DNA from: Georgenia thermotolerans
GTDB taxonomy: Bacteria; Actinomycetota; Actinomycetes; Actinomycetales; Actinomycetaceae
Direction of reading: 5' to 3'
Length of the DNA: 64,000 nt
Assembly: GCF_009193185.1 (NCBI RefSeq)
Contig: NZ_VUKF01000004.1
Coordinates: 62,001 to 126,000, forward strand
Shown one piece after another: positions 1 through 8,269 of the stretch. How positions within the stretch are numbered: the first letter of the stretch is position 1; each line of letters starts with the position of its first letter. The notes below the pieces were generated by a model. That model ran no database searches. It worked only from the letters and a program-made list of their open reading frames with translations, and was not told the origin of the DNA. Both the position numbers and the translations under genes were made by a program.

Positions 1-900
1 CTCCACCCACCGGAAGTCCTCCCGGTACCCGGTGCACCACAGCACGTTGCGGACGTCGAGGACCCGCCCGTCGTCCAGCAGCGGCAGCCCGTCGCGGGTG
101 CCGACCGTGCGCGCCGGCGTCAGCTCCACGCCCGCCTCGGCGAGATGCCGGCGCTTGACGCGGATCAGCGGCGCGGCGCCGCCGCGGCGCACCGCGGGCG
201 CGATCTTCCGCCCGATCGGGGTGCGCAGCGTCAGGAGGTGCTGGAACACGATCGGGACGACGACGTTGGCCACCCGGGCCGACGGGCGGCCGAGGGTGTA
301 CGGCACCTCCCCACGGATCCGCCCCGACAGCACGGTGCGGTGGGTGGCCGCCACCTCGAGGGCGAGGTCCGCGCCGGAGTGGGAGGCGCCGACGACGAGC
401 ACCGGGCCGTCCTGCAGCTGGGCGGGGTTGCGGTATCCGGCGGAATGGATCTGCACGATGCCCGGGTCGAGGTCGGCGGCGAAGCCCGGGACGTGCGGGC
501 GCTTGTGCGCGCCGGTGGCCACCACCACCTGCGCGGCGTCGATCGACCCGCCGTCGTCGGTGATCACCACGAACCCGCCCTGACGGGCCAGGACGCGCTC
601 GACGTGCACGCCGAGGCGGACCGGCAGGTCCATGGCGGCGGCGTAGCCCGCGAGGAAGTCGCCCATCGCGGCGCCGGTGGGATAGGTGCCGCGCGGCGCC
701 GGGAAGGCCATCCCCGGCAGCCCGTCGCCCTGGGCGGGCGAGAAGAGCTGGAGCGAGTCGTACCGCTCCCGCCACACGTCGCCCACCCGGGCGCGGCCCT
801 CGAGCACCAGCACCGGCACGCCCCGCCGGCGCAGGTGGTACGCCGTGGCCAGGCCGGCCTGCCCGGCGCCGATGATGACGGTCTCGACCTGCTCGCTCAT
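1..900 (-). CDS. FAD/NAD(P)-dependent flavoprotein oxidoreductase, 3' end cut by window edge
   Basis: Reading leftwards from an ATG at 900, 300 codons stay open to the window edge, so the C-terminus is missing. The N-terminus carries a dinucleotide-binding motif (IIGAGQAGLATAYHLRRRG), and a second Rossmann motif (VVGASHSGADLA) lies near the middle, as in flavin-containing monooxygenases and related flavoprotein oxidoreductases. An ATG preceded by GGGAGGGAC sets the start. It lies downstream of a LuxR-type regulator on the same strand, 143 bp away. The family oxidises varied small substrates with NADPH. The substrate cannot be read from sequence. Confidence 0.85.
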   Translation of the reverse strand, partial: MSEQVETVIIGAGQAGLATAYHLRRRGVPVLVLEGRARVGDVWRERYDSLQLFSPAQGDGLPGMAFPAPRGTYPTGAAMGDFLAGYAAAMDLPVRLGVHVERVLARQGGFVVITDDGGSIDAAQVVVATGAHKRPHVPGFAADLDPGIVQIHSAGYRNPAQLQDGPVLVVGASHSGADLALEVAATHRTVLSGRIRGEVPYTLGRPSARVANVVVPIVFQHLLTLRTPIGRKIAPAVRRGGAAPLIRVKRRHLAEAGVELTPARTVGTRDGLPLLDDGRVLDVRNVLWCTGYREDFRWVE

Positions 901-1043
901 GGCTGTCCCTCCCGGCCCCCGGTCGGGGCCTTCACCCACGACGCTAGGTTCGGGCCGGCGGGACGACGTCGGGCGGCCTACCCATCCGGCCGCGAGCGCC
1001 ATGGGTAGTTCTGTGCAGGCGGGCAGCCGCGCCCGCCAGGCCC

Positions 1044-2675
1044 TCACACCAGGTGGTGCTCGTAGGCGTACGCCGTGGCGGCGGCCCGTGAGGGCAGGTC
1101 GAGCTTGGTGAAGATGTTGCTCAGGTGCCGCGCCACCGTCTTCTCGCTGAGGAAGAGCTCGGCGGCGATGGCCCGGTTGGTCCGCCCGGTCGCCACCAGC
1201 CGCAGCACCTCGACCTCGCGGGGCGTCAGCCCGCCGGGCGCGACGGGCGCCCGGCGGCTCAGCGCCTCCACCCGGGCGAGGTCCTGGCGGGCGCCGAGCT
1301 GGGTGAACGCCCACCGGGCGGCGTCGAGCTCGAGCTGGGCGGCGTCCTCGTCCCCGGCGGCCCGGTACGCCGCGCCCATGGCCGCCCGGGTCCGGGCCGC
1401 CTCGTACGGCACGCCCAGCTCCTGCCACAGTCCCCAGGCACGGCGCAGCACCGCCAGCGCCGCGTCGGGGCGGCCCTCGGCGAGCAGCACCGCCCCGTGC
1501 GCCCCGGCGGCGACGGCGTGCAGCCAGGGGTTGTCGCGGCGGGACGCCATGTCGGCGAGCTCGGCAGCGGCCCGCCGCGCCTGCGCGACGTCGCCGGCCG
1601 CGACCAGCACCTCGACGACGGCGGGCAGCACCTGGCACCGGGCCAGGGAGTGCGGTGCGCCGTCGAGCACGCGGCGGACGGCGGCGGCCGCGTCCTCCAC
1701 GCGGCCCTGCTCGAGCCGCAGCAGGGCCAGGCCGGGCTGCGGCTCCTCCCCCAGCTGGTTGGCGCGGCGGTAGGCGGTCTCCGCCTCGTCGGGGCGCCCG
1801 AGCAGGCGGAGGATCTCGGCCTGCTGGTACACCGCCTGGCCGAGCTCGGGCTGGCCGGGCGGGTCGGTGAGGCGCTCGACGGCGCGCTCGGCCTCGGCGA
1901 GGGCGTCGGCCCAGTCCCCGTGGGCGAGCATGATGTGGGCGCGGTTGACCAGGCACTCGCCGCGGAAGGGCACGAGGTCCGGCTGCTGCTCGCACCACCG
2001 GCTCAGCGCCGCCGTCCACTCCCGGGCCCGGGGCAGGTCGAAGGTCTCCCGGCACACCCCGATGACCGCGCAGTACACGATGCCCGAGGGGATCTCGGAC
2101 ACCTGCCCCGCGGTGACGTCCACCATCACCTCGTCCAGCAGCGTGGCGCCGTCGGCCATCTGGCCGAGCAGCACGCGGGTGCCGCCGATCCCCAGGCGCG
2201 CCAGGGCCAGCAGGTCGGGGTCGTGCCATCGCACCCCGACCTCGCGCGCCGCGGTGAAGCCGTCGAGCGCCGCGGTGTAGTCGCCCGCGCGCATCGCCCG
2301 GAGGGCGGCCGGGATGCGCAGGTATCCGTGCACGACGGCGTCCGCCGGGCCATCTTCAGCGGCCCGGGCGGCGCGGGCGAGCCACCCGTTGGCCTGGGCG
2401 TGGCCGCCGTGGCCGACGAGGATCATCCCCGCCCAGAAGGCGCACCGGGCGGCGTTCTCGACGTCTCCCTGCTCGAGGTAGGCGTGGTGCGCGCGCCCGA
2501 ACAGGTCGCTGCCCTCGACGTCGCGGGCGAGCAGCACGGCGGCGGTGGCCAGCCGGGCGAGGTCGTCGGCACCGAGCGCGCCGGCCTGGTCGGCGGCGGC
2601 CAGGCGCGCGTAGGCCTCCGTCCACCGCTGCTGCGCGAAGGACGTCCTCCCCTGGTCGAGCAGGTCCACGCTCAT
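1044..2675 (-). CDS. LuxR-type transcriptional regulator with TPR-like helical repeats
   Basis: This 543-residue protein is mostly Ala/Leu/Arg-rich helical repeats resembling tetratricopeptide units. It ends in a clear LuxR/FixJ helix-turn-helix (LTPREVEVLRLVATGRTN, then AIAAELFLSEKTVARHLSNI). The large body probably senses a ligand or partner while the last 60 residues bind DNA. No Walker A motif is visible, so it is not a full MalT/LAL ATPase regulator. The reading frame stays open upstream to 2750, but the ATG at 2675 has an AAGGAG box 6 nt upstream and is preferred. It may control the flavoprotein gene beside it. That link is inferred from position only. Confidence 0.85.
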   Translation of the reverse strand: MSVDLLDQGRTSFAQQRWTEAYARLAAADQAGALGADDLARLATAAVLLARDVEGSDLFGRAHHAYLEQGDVENAARCAFWAGMILVGHGGHAQANGWLARAARAAEDGPADAVVHGYLRIPAALRAMRAGDYTAALDGFTAAREVGVRWHDPDLLALARLGIGGTRVLLGQMADGATLLDEVMVDVTAGQVSEIPSGIVYCAVIGVCRETFDLPRAREWTAALSRWCEQQPDLVPFRGECLVNRAHIMLAHGDWADALAEAERAVERLTDPPGQPELGQAVYQQAEILRLLGRPDEAETAYRRANQLGEEPQPGLALLRLEQGRVEDAAAAVRRVLDGAPHSLARCQVLPAVVEVLVAAGDVAQARRAAAELADMASRRDNPWLHAVAAGAHGAVLLAEGRPDAALAVLRRAWGLWQELGVPYEAARTRAAMGAAYRAAGDEDAAQLELDAARWAFTQLGARQDLARVEALSRRAPVAPGGLTPREVEVLRLVATGRTNRAIAAELFLSEKTVARHLSNIFTKLDLPSRAAATAYAYEHHLV

Positions 2676-2781
2676 GCCGCTCCTTCGCGGGCCGGGCGGA
2701 GGCACCCGGCGCGGCCCGTCATCGCAGAGGCTACCCCCGTGCCGCCGCACCGAGCTCCGTCGACGGTCGTTGTCCCTCCCC

Positions 2782-2787
2782 TACGCT
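2782..2787 (+). promoter_or_regulatory. -10 box of a putative leaderless promoter
   Basis: TACGCT ends 6 nt before the ATG at 2794, which places the expected transcription start on the A of the ATG. A TCGACG hexamer about 16 bp upstream could act as -35. No ribosome binding site is visible, which fits a leaderless message. Confidence 0.5.
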
Positions 2788-2793
2788 CGCTCC

Positions 2794-3063
2794 ATGGCAC
2801 GCGAGGACGCCGTCGGCCGCGTCGCGGCAGTGCTGGGCATGGTGCTCATGCTCGTCGCGCTGCCCTTCTTCCTCTCCGCCGGCCTGCTGGCGCCGCTGTG
2901 GGCGGTCGTCGTGCTCGACGCGTGCTGGCTCGCGCTCTTCGCGCTCGGCCTGTGGTGGTTCCGCACCCACCCCTTCCGGGTGCTGGTTCTGCCTTTCGTC
3001 GCGGGCACCCTGTGGCTGAGCGCGTTGGCCGCCGGCGAGAGCCTCCTGGGCTGGACCGCGTAG
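2794..3063 (+). CDS. Small membrane protein of unknown function
   Basis: The 89-residue product has three hydrophobic stretches (roughly residues 8-30, 32-52 and 60-80) separated by short polar turns, including RTHPFR. It is therefore probably an integral membrane protein with three helices. No family is recognised. The start lacks a Shine-Dalgarno sequence but has a TAnnnT box at leaderless spacing. It precedes the HtrA-like gene by 53 bp on the same strand and may share a transcript with it. Confidence 0.7.
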   Translation: MAREDAVGRVAAVLGMVLMLVALPFFLSAGLLAPLWAVVVLDACWLALFALGLWWFRTHPFRVLVLPFVAGTLWLSALAAGESLLGWTA

Positions 3064-3116
3064 GCAGGCGTCAGCGGGCGCGGGCATGCCAGGGCGGGCG
3101 CGAGCGTTGAGGGAAC

Positions 3117-4055
3117 ATGGTCGATCCGCGCGGCGCCGATCCGCTCGACGCCTACTCCCAGGTGGTCACCACCGTGGCCGCCGCCCTGCAGCCGTCCGTG
3201 CTGTCGGTTCTCGTCCGCAGCCGGCGCGGCGGCGGCGCCGGCTCCGCCGTCGCGTTCACCGACGACGGGCTCCTGCTCACCAGCGCGCACGTCGTCGACG
3301 GCGTCAGCGGCGGCGGCGTCATCGGGGCCGACGGCGAGGAGGCCCCCTTCGAGGTCCTCGGCGCCGACCGGCTCTCCGAGCTCGCCGTCCTGCGCACCCG
3401 CGGGCGCCTCGCCCCCGCCGCCCAGCTCGGCGACGCGGACCGCCTCCGGGTCGGGCAGCTCGTCGTCGCCGTCGGCAACCCCATGGGCTTCGCCGGCTCG
3501 GTGACCGCCGGGGTGGTCAGCGCCCTGGGGCGCTCGCTGCCGGTGCGCACCAGCCTCGGCGCCCACTCGATCGACGACGTCATCCAGACCGACGCCGCGC
3601 TCAACCCCGGCAACAGCGGCGGTGCGCTCGCCGACGCCACGGGCACCGTGGTCGGGGTGAACACCGCCGTGGCCGGCATCGGGCTCGGGCTGGCCGTGCC
3701 GGTCAACGCCACCACCCGCCGGATCCTCACCGAGCTGGTGAGCACCGGGAAGGTGCGGCGCGCCTGGCTGGGCATCGCCGGGGCGGCGATGGCGATCCCG
3801 CCCACGCTGGCCGAGCGGCTGGGCCGGCGCACCGGGCTGCGGGTGGCCGAGGTGGTGCCGGGCAGCCCGGCCGCCGCCGCGGGGATCTTCCTGGGCGACA
3901 TCGTCATCGCCTCGGGCGAGACCCCGGTGCGCTCGCCGCAGGACCTCCAGCGCCTCATGCTCAGCACCGCCGTCGGGCGCCAGTTCCCGGTGACGGTCTA
4001 TCGCCGCGGCGCGCTGGTCGACGTCGTCGCCACGCTGGCCGAACTCGTCGCCTGA
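3117..4055 (+). CDS. HtrA/DegP-like trypsin-fold protein with one PDZ domain
   Basis: The 312-residue protein aligns with the S1C (HtrA) protease core: His58 in TSAHVV, nucleophile Ser167 in NPGNSGGA, and a C-terminal PDZ domain from about residue 210. The position of the catalytic Asp (family motif T/S-D-I/L-A-L/V-L) holds Glu88 in SELAVLRT, so activity may be altered. Unlike classical HtrA there is no signal peptide or membrane anchor, so it appears cytoplasmic unless a partner recruits it. The ATG follows a GAGGGAA sequence. It converges on the S4-domain gene. Confidence 0.85.
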   Translation: MVDPRGADPLDAYSQVVTTVAAALQPSVLSVLVRSRRGGGAGSAVAFTDDGLLLTSAHVVDGVSGGGVIGADGEEAPFEVLGADRLSELAVLRTRGRLAPAAQLGDADRLRVGQLVVAVGNPMGFAGSVTAGVVSALGRSLPVRTSLGAHSIDDVIQTDAALNPGNSGGALADATGTVVGVNTAVAGIGLGLAVPVNATTRRILTELVSTGKVRRAWLGIAGAAMAIPPTLAERLGRRTGLRVAEVVPGSPAAAAGIFLGDIVIASGETPVRSPQDLQRLMLSTAVGRQFPVTVYRRGALVDVVATLAELVA

Positions 4056-4088
4056 CCCCCACCGCCCGCCCCTACCTGGCGGAGCGCT

Positions 4089-4469
4089 CTAGTATCCGCG
4101 CAGGCGCTCGAGCGCCCGCCGCTCGCGCTTGGTGGGCCGCCCCGTCCCCCGGTCCCGCTGCGCGACGACCCCCCGCGCGACGGGCGGCGGGGGCGGCGGG
4201 CTCTCGTCGAGCAGCGCCTCGGCGGCCACGGGCGCGCCGACGCGCTTGACCAGGATGCGTCGGACGACGACCACCCGCTCGCGCTCCCCGCCCCGCACGA
4301 CCACCCGGTCGCCGACCCTGACGGCGGTGGCCGGCTTCGCCCGTTCGCCGTTGACCCGCACGTGCCCCGCCTTGCAGGCCGAGGTCGCCTGGGACCGGCT
4401 CTTGAACAGGCGCACGGCCCAGAGCCAGCTGTCCACGCGCGCCTCCGGCGCCTCGGTCACCGCCACCAC
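4089..4469 (-). CDS. S4-domain RNA-binding protein (Hsp15-like)
   Basis: The 126-residue protein opens with an S4 domain (VDSWLWAVRLFKSRSQATSA followed by CKAGHVRVNGERAK), the fold that binds structured RNA. It ends in a basic tail. Hsp15 in Escherichia coli, the closest described type, rescues stalled 50S subunits carrying nascent chains. By family this protein probably binds rRNA or ribosomal subunits. The proline run (six residues) between domain and tail is unusual. The GTG start at 4469 has no ribosome binding site, but a TAGGGT box sits at leaderless spacing. Confidence 0.85.
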   Translation of the reverse strand: MVAVTEAPEARVDSWLWAVRLFKSRSQATSACKAGHVRVNGERAKPATAVRVGDRVVVRGGERERVVVVRRILVKRVGAPVAAEALLDESPPPPPPVARGVVAQRDRGTGRPTKRERRALERLRGY

Positions 4470-4475
4470 GCCACG

Positions 4476-4481
4476 ACCCTA
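4476..4481 (-). promoter_or_regulatory. -10 box of a putative leaderless promoter
   Basis: Read on the minus strand the hexamer is TAGGGT. Its first base lies 12 nt upstream of the GTG at 4469, so transcription would begin on the start codon of the S4-domain gene. Confidence 0.45.
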
Positions 4482-4565
4482 CGACGCCCTCTCCCGACGG
4501 TCCGCCGCGACGAAGGGGTGCGGCCCGCCGTGGCGCCCGCGCGGGTGCGCAGCGTCGACGAGCCG

Positions 4566-4624
4566 GCCCGGTCTCGCGCGGTCTCAGCCCCGCCCGCCCG
4601 GTCTCGCGCGGTCTCAGCCCCGCC
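4566..4624. repeat. 30-bp direct tandem repeat, two copies
   Basis: Two adjacent copies with a 30-bp period (4566-4595 and 4596-4624) are identical apart from the last base. The TGA stop of hrpB (4614-4616) lies inside the second copy, so the duplication has shaped the 3' end of the gene or arisen next to it. Confidence 0.8.
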
Positions 4625-7130
4625 GGCCCCGCCCGGTGCCGCGGACCGCCTCGGCGGTCAGCGGGTCCTCGGGCCACGCGTGCTTGGGGTACCGCCCCCG
4701 CAGCTCCGCGCGCACCTGCGGATACCCGGTGCGCCAGAACGACGCGAGATCGGTGGTCACGGCGGCGGGGCGGCGCGCGGGCGAGAGCAGGTGCAGCACG
4801 AGCGGCACCCGCCCGCCGGCGATCCGCGGGGTCTCGTGCCACCCGAACACCTCCTGGAGGCGGACGGCGAGCACCGGCTCCTCCGCGTCGTAGTCGACGC
4901 GCACCTGCGACCCGCTGGGCACGGTCACCCGCTCGGGGGCCAGCTCGTCGAGGCGGGTCGCCTCCGGCCACGGCAGCAGCCGGCGCAGTGCCTGGAGCAC
5001 GTCGATGCGCCGGAGGTCCTGCGCGCGTCGCACGCGTGCCAGGTCCGGGCCGAGCCAGGCCTCCACGCCGGCGAGCAGTGCCTCGTCGGACACCTCCGGC
5101 CACGGCCCGCCGAGCGCCCGGTGGAGAAAGGCCAGCCGCTCGCGCAGCGCGGTGGCGGCGGGCGTCCACGGCAGCGCGGCCAGGCCGTCCTGGGCCAGGC
5201 CCTCGCGCACCGCCGCCGCGACGAGGGCCGGGTCGGGCTCGGCGATCGGGGCGGAGGCCAGCTCGATCGCCCCGAGCCACCGCCCCCGCCGGGCCACCAC
5301 CGCGCCGTCGGCCCAGGTCACGCTCTCCCCCTCCCGCAGCAGCGCGGGCGCCGACTCCACCGCGACGGTCTCGTCGATGGGAGCGGCGGAGCGGATGGTG
5401 GCGTCGCGGCGGCCCGCGCCCCGGTCGGCGTCGGCGACGGCGAGCCAGGGCATCCCGGCCAGCGGCGAGCCCGGCGGCAGCGCGGCGCCGGTGCCCGAGG
5501 CCATGAGGTAGGTGCCGCCGCCCGGGCGGCGCCGGGCGATGCGGTCGGGGTGGGCCAGGGCGGCCACGGCGCCGACGGCGAGGTCCTCGGGCAGGTCGGT
5601 GCCGGCCCCGCCGGCCGGCGCGCCGGCCCCCTCGGGCAGCGCCGCCCGTAGCCGGCGTGCCTCCGCGGCCCACGCCGCGCCGTCCGGGCCGCCGCGGCGC
5701 AGGTCGCGCAGCCCCGCGACCAGGTCCGCGCCCGGCGCACGGGCGTCGAGGGACAGCAGGGCGACCACCTCCGCCGCCCGGCGCGCCCCCACGACGTCGA
5801 CGCCGTCGAGCAGGGCGCGTGCCAGGCGAGGGTCGGCGCCGACGGCGGAGATGCGGCGGCCGCGCGGGGTGACGGTGCCGTCGGGGCGCACCGCCCCCAG
5901 GCCGGCGAGGGTCTCGTGGGCGGCGGCCATCGCGGCGGCGGGCGGCGGGTCCGGCAGGGTGAGGCCGGCGCCGCCGGGACTGCCCCAGCAGGCCAGCTCG
6001 AGCGCGAAGGCGGTGAGGTCCGCGGTGGCGATCTCGGGCTGGGCGTGCCCGGGCAGATGGGCGTGGTCCGCCTCCGACCAGCACCGGTACACCGCGCCGG
6101 GGCCCTCGCGGCCGGCCCGCCCCGCCCGTTGCTCGGCCGCCGCCCGGCTCACGCTCACCGTCACCAGCCCGGCCAGGCCGCGGCGGTGGTCGGTGCGGGG
6201 CTCGCGGGAGAAGCCGGCATCCACGACGACCCGCACGCCGGGCACCGTCAGGGACGACTCGGCCACCGCCGTCGCGACGACCACGCGGCGCCGCGGGCCT
6301 TCGGTCAGCGCCAGGTCCTGCTCGGGGTGCGGCAGCCGGCCGTGCAGCGGCCGCACGTCGGCGTCCACCCCGGCGAGACGGCGCGCGACCGCGGCCACCT
6401 CCCCGGCGCCGGGCACGAAGACGAGCACGTCGCCGGGGCGCTCGGCCAGGGCCCGGCGGGTCGTGGCCGCGACGTGGTCGAGGAAGGCGGGCGTGACGCC
6501 GCGCGCGTCGGTGCGCGGCGACGCCGCCGGGCACCAGACCGCCTCCACCGGGTGCAGCACCCCGGGGATCTCGACCACCGGCGCCGGCGCCGGGCCGCCG
6601 ACCAGCGCCGCGACCCGCTCGGCCGCCACCGTCGCCGACATGGCCACCAGCGGCAGGTCCTCGCGCAGGTTCGTGCGCACGTCGACGAGCAGGGCGAGGA
6701 CGAGGTCGGCATCGAGGTGGCGCTCGTGGACCTCGTCGAGGACGACGGCGCCGACCCCGGGCAGGTCGGGGTCGCGCTGGAGCCGGCGCAGCAGCACCCC
6801 GGTGGTGACGACCTCCACCCGGGTGGCGGCGCTGCGCCGTCGTTCCCCGCGCACCGCGTACCCGACCGTGCGCCCCACCGGCTCCCCCAGCAGCGCCGCG
6901 AGGCGCCGGGCCGCCGCCCGCGCCGCCAGCCGCCGCGGCTGGGTGACCACCACGGTGCCGCCCACGGCGGCCGCGAGCGCCGGCGGGACGAGGGTGGTCT
7001 TCCCGGTGCCCGGCGGGGCCTGGACCACCGCCGCGCCGTGGTCGCGCACGGCCCGCACCACGTCGGTCAGGCCCGCGCGGACGGGCAGGTCGGGCGGGTC
7101 GGCGAGCAGGCGGGCGAGGGGGTCGGGCAC
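4614..7130 (-). CDS. hrpB: ATP-dependent helicase HrpB (DEAH-box)
   Basis: The 838-residue protein matches HrpB in size and order: Walker A (APPGTGKTT, residues 38-46), DEVH Walker B (132-135), the SAT motif (165-167), then helicase C, HA2/ratchet regions and the HrpB-specific C-terminal domain. HrpB is a DExH-box superfamily 2 ATPase presumed to act on RNA; its physiological role in bacteria is poorly defined. The frame is open back to 7298, but that would place the start inside the divergent VOC gene's promoter. The GTG at 7130, giving VPDPLARLLADPP, matches family N-termini. No strong ribosome binding site precedes it. Confidence 0.9.
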   Translation of the reverse strand: MPDPLARLLADPPDLPVRAGLTDVVRAVRDHGAAVVQAPPGTGKTTLVPPALAAAVGGTVVVTQPRRLAARAAARRLAALLGEPVGRTVGYAVRGERRRSAATRVEVVTTGVLLRRLQRDPDLPGVGAVVLDEVHERHLDADLVLALLVDVRTNLREDLPLVAMSATVAAERVAALVGGPAPAPVVEIPGVLHPVEAVWCPAASPRTDARGVTPAFLDHVAATTRRALAERPGDVLVFVPGAGEVAAVARRLAGVDADVRPLHGRLPHPEQDLALTEGPRRRVVVATAVAESSLTVPGVRVVVDAGFSREPRTDHRRGLAGLVTVSVSRAAAEQRAGRAGREGPGAVYRCWSEADHAHLPGHAQPEIATADLTAFALELACWGSPGGAGLTLPDPPPAAAMAAAHETLAGLGAVRPDGTVTPRGRRISAVGADPRLARALLDGVDVVGARRAAEVVALLSLDARAPGADLVAGLRDLRRGGPDGAAWAAEARRLRAALPEGAGAPAGGAGTDLPEDLAVGAVAALAHPDRIARRRPGGGTYLMASGTGAALPPGSPLAGMPWLAVADADRGAGRRDATIRSAAPIDETVAVESAPALLREGESVTWADGAVVARRGRWLGAIELASAPIAEPDPALVAAAVREGLAQDGLAALPWTPAATALRERLAFLHRALGGPWPEVSDEALLAGVEAWLGPDLARVRRAQDLRRIDVLQALRRLLPWPEATRLDELAPERVTVPSGSQVRVDYDAEEPVLAVRLQEVFGWHETPRIAGGRVPLVLHLLSPARRPAAVTTDLASFWRTGYPQVRAELRGRYPKHAWPEDPLTAEAVRGTGRGRRG

Positions 7131-7235
7131 GCCACGCAGTCTGCCGCAGCCGGGTGGGGCGAGGACGGCCCGTCCCGGCCGCGGCGCCTGTGGGAAGGCA
7201 CGGCCCGCGGGGCCCGCCGCTGTGCGGCAGCGACC

Positions 7236-7264
7236 TTGACGGTCCCTGGGAGCCGCCTTACCGT
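7236..7264 (+). promoter_or_regulatory. Sigma-70-type promoter for the VOC gene
   Basis: TTGACG (7236-7241), a 17-bp spacer and TACCGT (7259-7264) match the -35/-10 pattern. The predicted transcription start near 7271 leaves a leader of about 43 nt containing a GGAGG box before the ATG at 7314. Confidence 0.6.
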
Positions 7265-7313
7265 CGTGCTGCTGATCGACCGAGGGTCGTTCGATCATGC
7301 CCTGGAGGCCGCC

Positions 7314-7694
7314 ATGCTCTCCGCCTACAACCCGGTTCCCACGCTCGCGGTCAAGGACCTGGACGCCGCTCGGAAGTTCTACGAGGACACCCTGGGTCTG
7401 ACCCCGTCCGAGGAGGAGATGCCGGACGGGGTGATGTACACCGCCGGCTCGGGACGGGTGTTCGTCTACCCCTCCTCCTACGCCGGCAGCAACAAGGCCA
7501 CCTACGTCTCCTTCGACGTCCCCACGGAGAAGTTCGACGAGGAGGTCGCGGCCCTGCGCGGCAAGGTCGACTTCCAGACGTTCGACCTGCCCGGGGCGAC
7601 CTGGGAGGACGGCGTCGCCCGGAGCGACGAGATGAAGTCCGTCTGGTTCGCCGACCCGGACGGCAACATCCTCAACATCAGCGTCCGGCTGTAG
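7314..7694 (+). CDS. VOC-superfamily (glyoxalase/bleomycin-resistance fold) protein
   Basis: The 126-residue protein has the paired beta-alpha-beta-beta-beta pattern of the vicinal oxygen chelate fold. It opens with PVPTLAVKDLDAARKFYEDT and ends with WFADPDGNILNISV. Members act as metal-dependent lyases, dioxygenases or drug-binding proteins. Here few classic metal ligands (His/Glu at both strand ends) are obvious, so catalytic function is uncertain. GGAGG precedes the ATG and a good promoter lies upstream. The nitroreductase-like gene follows 17 bp later. Confidence 0.8.
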   Translation: MLSAYNPVPTLAVKDLDAARKFYEDTLGLTPSEEEMPDGVMYTAGSGRVFVYPSSYAGSNKATYVSFDVPTEKFDEEVAALRGKVDFQTFDLPGATWEDGVARSDEMKSVWFADPDGNILNISVRL

Positions 7695-7711
7695 GCGACG
7701 CGCCGCCCATC

Positions 7712-8260
7712 GTGCCCAGCCGCCTCACCTTCGCGGCCCTGAACGGGGTGCACCGCGCGTTGCAGCGCGTCAGTGGCGGGCGGCTCGGGTGGCGGGTGGC
7801 GCGGATGGACGTCGTCGAGCTGACCACGACCGGCCGGCGCTCGGGCCGGCCGCACACCGTGCTGCTCACCGTCCCGCTGCGGGTCGACGGGCGCGCGGTG
7901 CTCGTCGCCTCCCGCGGCGGGGACGACCGCCCGCCCGACTGGCTGCTCAACCTTCAGGCCGACCCCGTCGTGCGTGTGCGTGAGGGCACGGCGCGACATG
8001 GCGAGGGCGCGGGACGAGGAGACGGCGGCACGGCACCACGCGGCGAGGGCGCGGGACGAGGTGGCGGCGGCACGCACGTGCGCGACGGTGAGGGGCGGCG
8101 GATGCGGGCCCGGGTCGCGACGGCGGCGGAGCGGGCCGCCTGGTGGCCGCGGGTCACCGCGGTCTACCGGGGCTACCGCGGGTACCAGGAGCGCACGGCA
8201 CGCGAGATCGCGCTCGTGGTGCTCGAGCCGGAGGGGCCCGGGCGGCCCGCTGATGACTAG
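7712..8260 (+). CDS. Deazaflavin (F420)-dependent nitroreductase family protein with tandem insertion
   Basis: The flanks (VELTTTGRRSGRPHTVLLTV and, after the insert, RMRARVATAAERAAWWPRVT) match the Ddn-type split beta-barrel family that binds F420. Between strands the protein carries a Gly/Arg/Glu-rich insert of about 35 residues that includes two 14-residue tandem units (7988-8029 and 8030-8071) plus part of a third. The family normally has a short loop there. The GTG at 7712 lacks a clear ribosome binding site and probably relies on translation from the VOC gene 17 bp upstream. A substrate cannot be assigned. Confidence 0.8.
   Translation: MPSRLTFAALNGVHRALQRVSGGRLGWRVARMDVVELTTTGRRSGRPHTVLLTVPLRVDGRAVLVASRGGDDRPPDWLLNLQADPVVRVREGTARHGEGAGRGDGGTAPRGEGAGRGGGGTHVRDGEGRRMRARVATAAERAAWWPRVTAVYRGYRGYQERTAREIALVVLEPEGPGRPADD
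7988..8071 (+). repeat. 42-bp in-frame tandem duplication
   Basis: Two consecutive 42-nt units encode 14-residue repeats beginning TARHGEGAGRG and TAPRGEGAGRG inside the nitroreductase-family gene. The nucleotide copies differ at a few positions, so the event is not brand new. Confidence 0.8.
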
Positions 8261-8263
8261 CCT
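8258..8263 (+). promoter_or_regulatory. -10 box of a putative leaderless promoter (nhaA)
   Basis: TAGCCT begins 12 nt before the GTG at 8270. It overlaps the stop codon of the preceding gene. The lack of a ribosome binding site before the GTG agrees with leaderless translation. Confidence 0.5.
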
Positions 8264-8269
8264 GTCCGG

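Noticed and set aside
7131-7298. N-terminal extension of HrpB back to 7298
   Set aside because: It would overlap the promoter of the divergent VOC gene and adds low-complexity sequence absent from family members.
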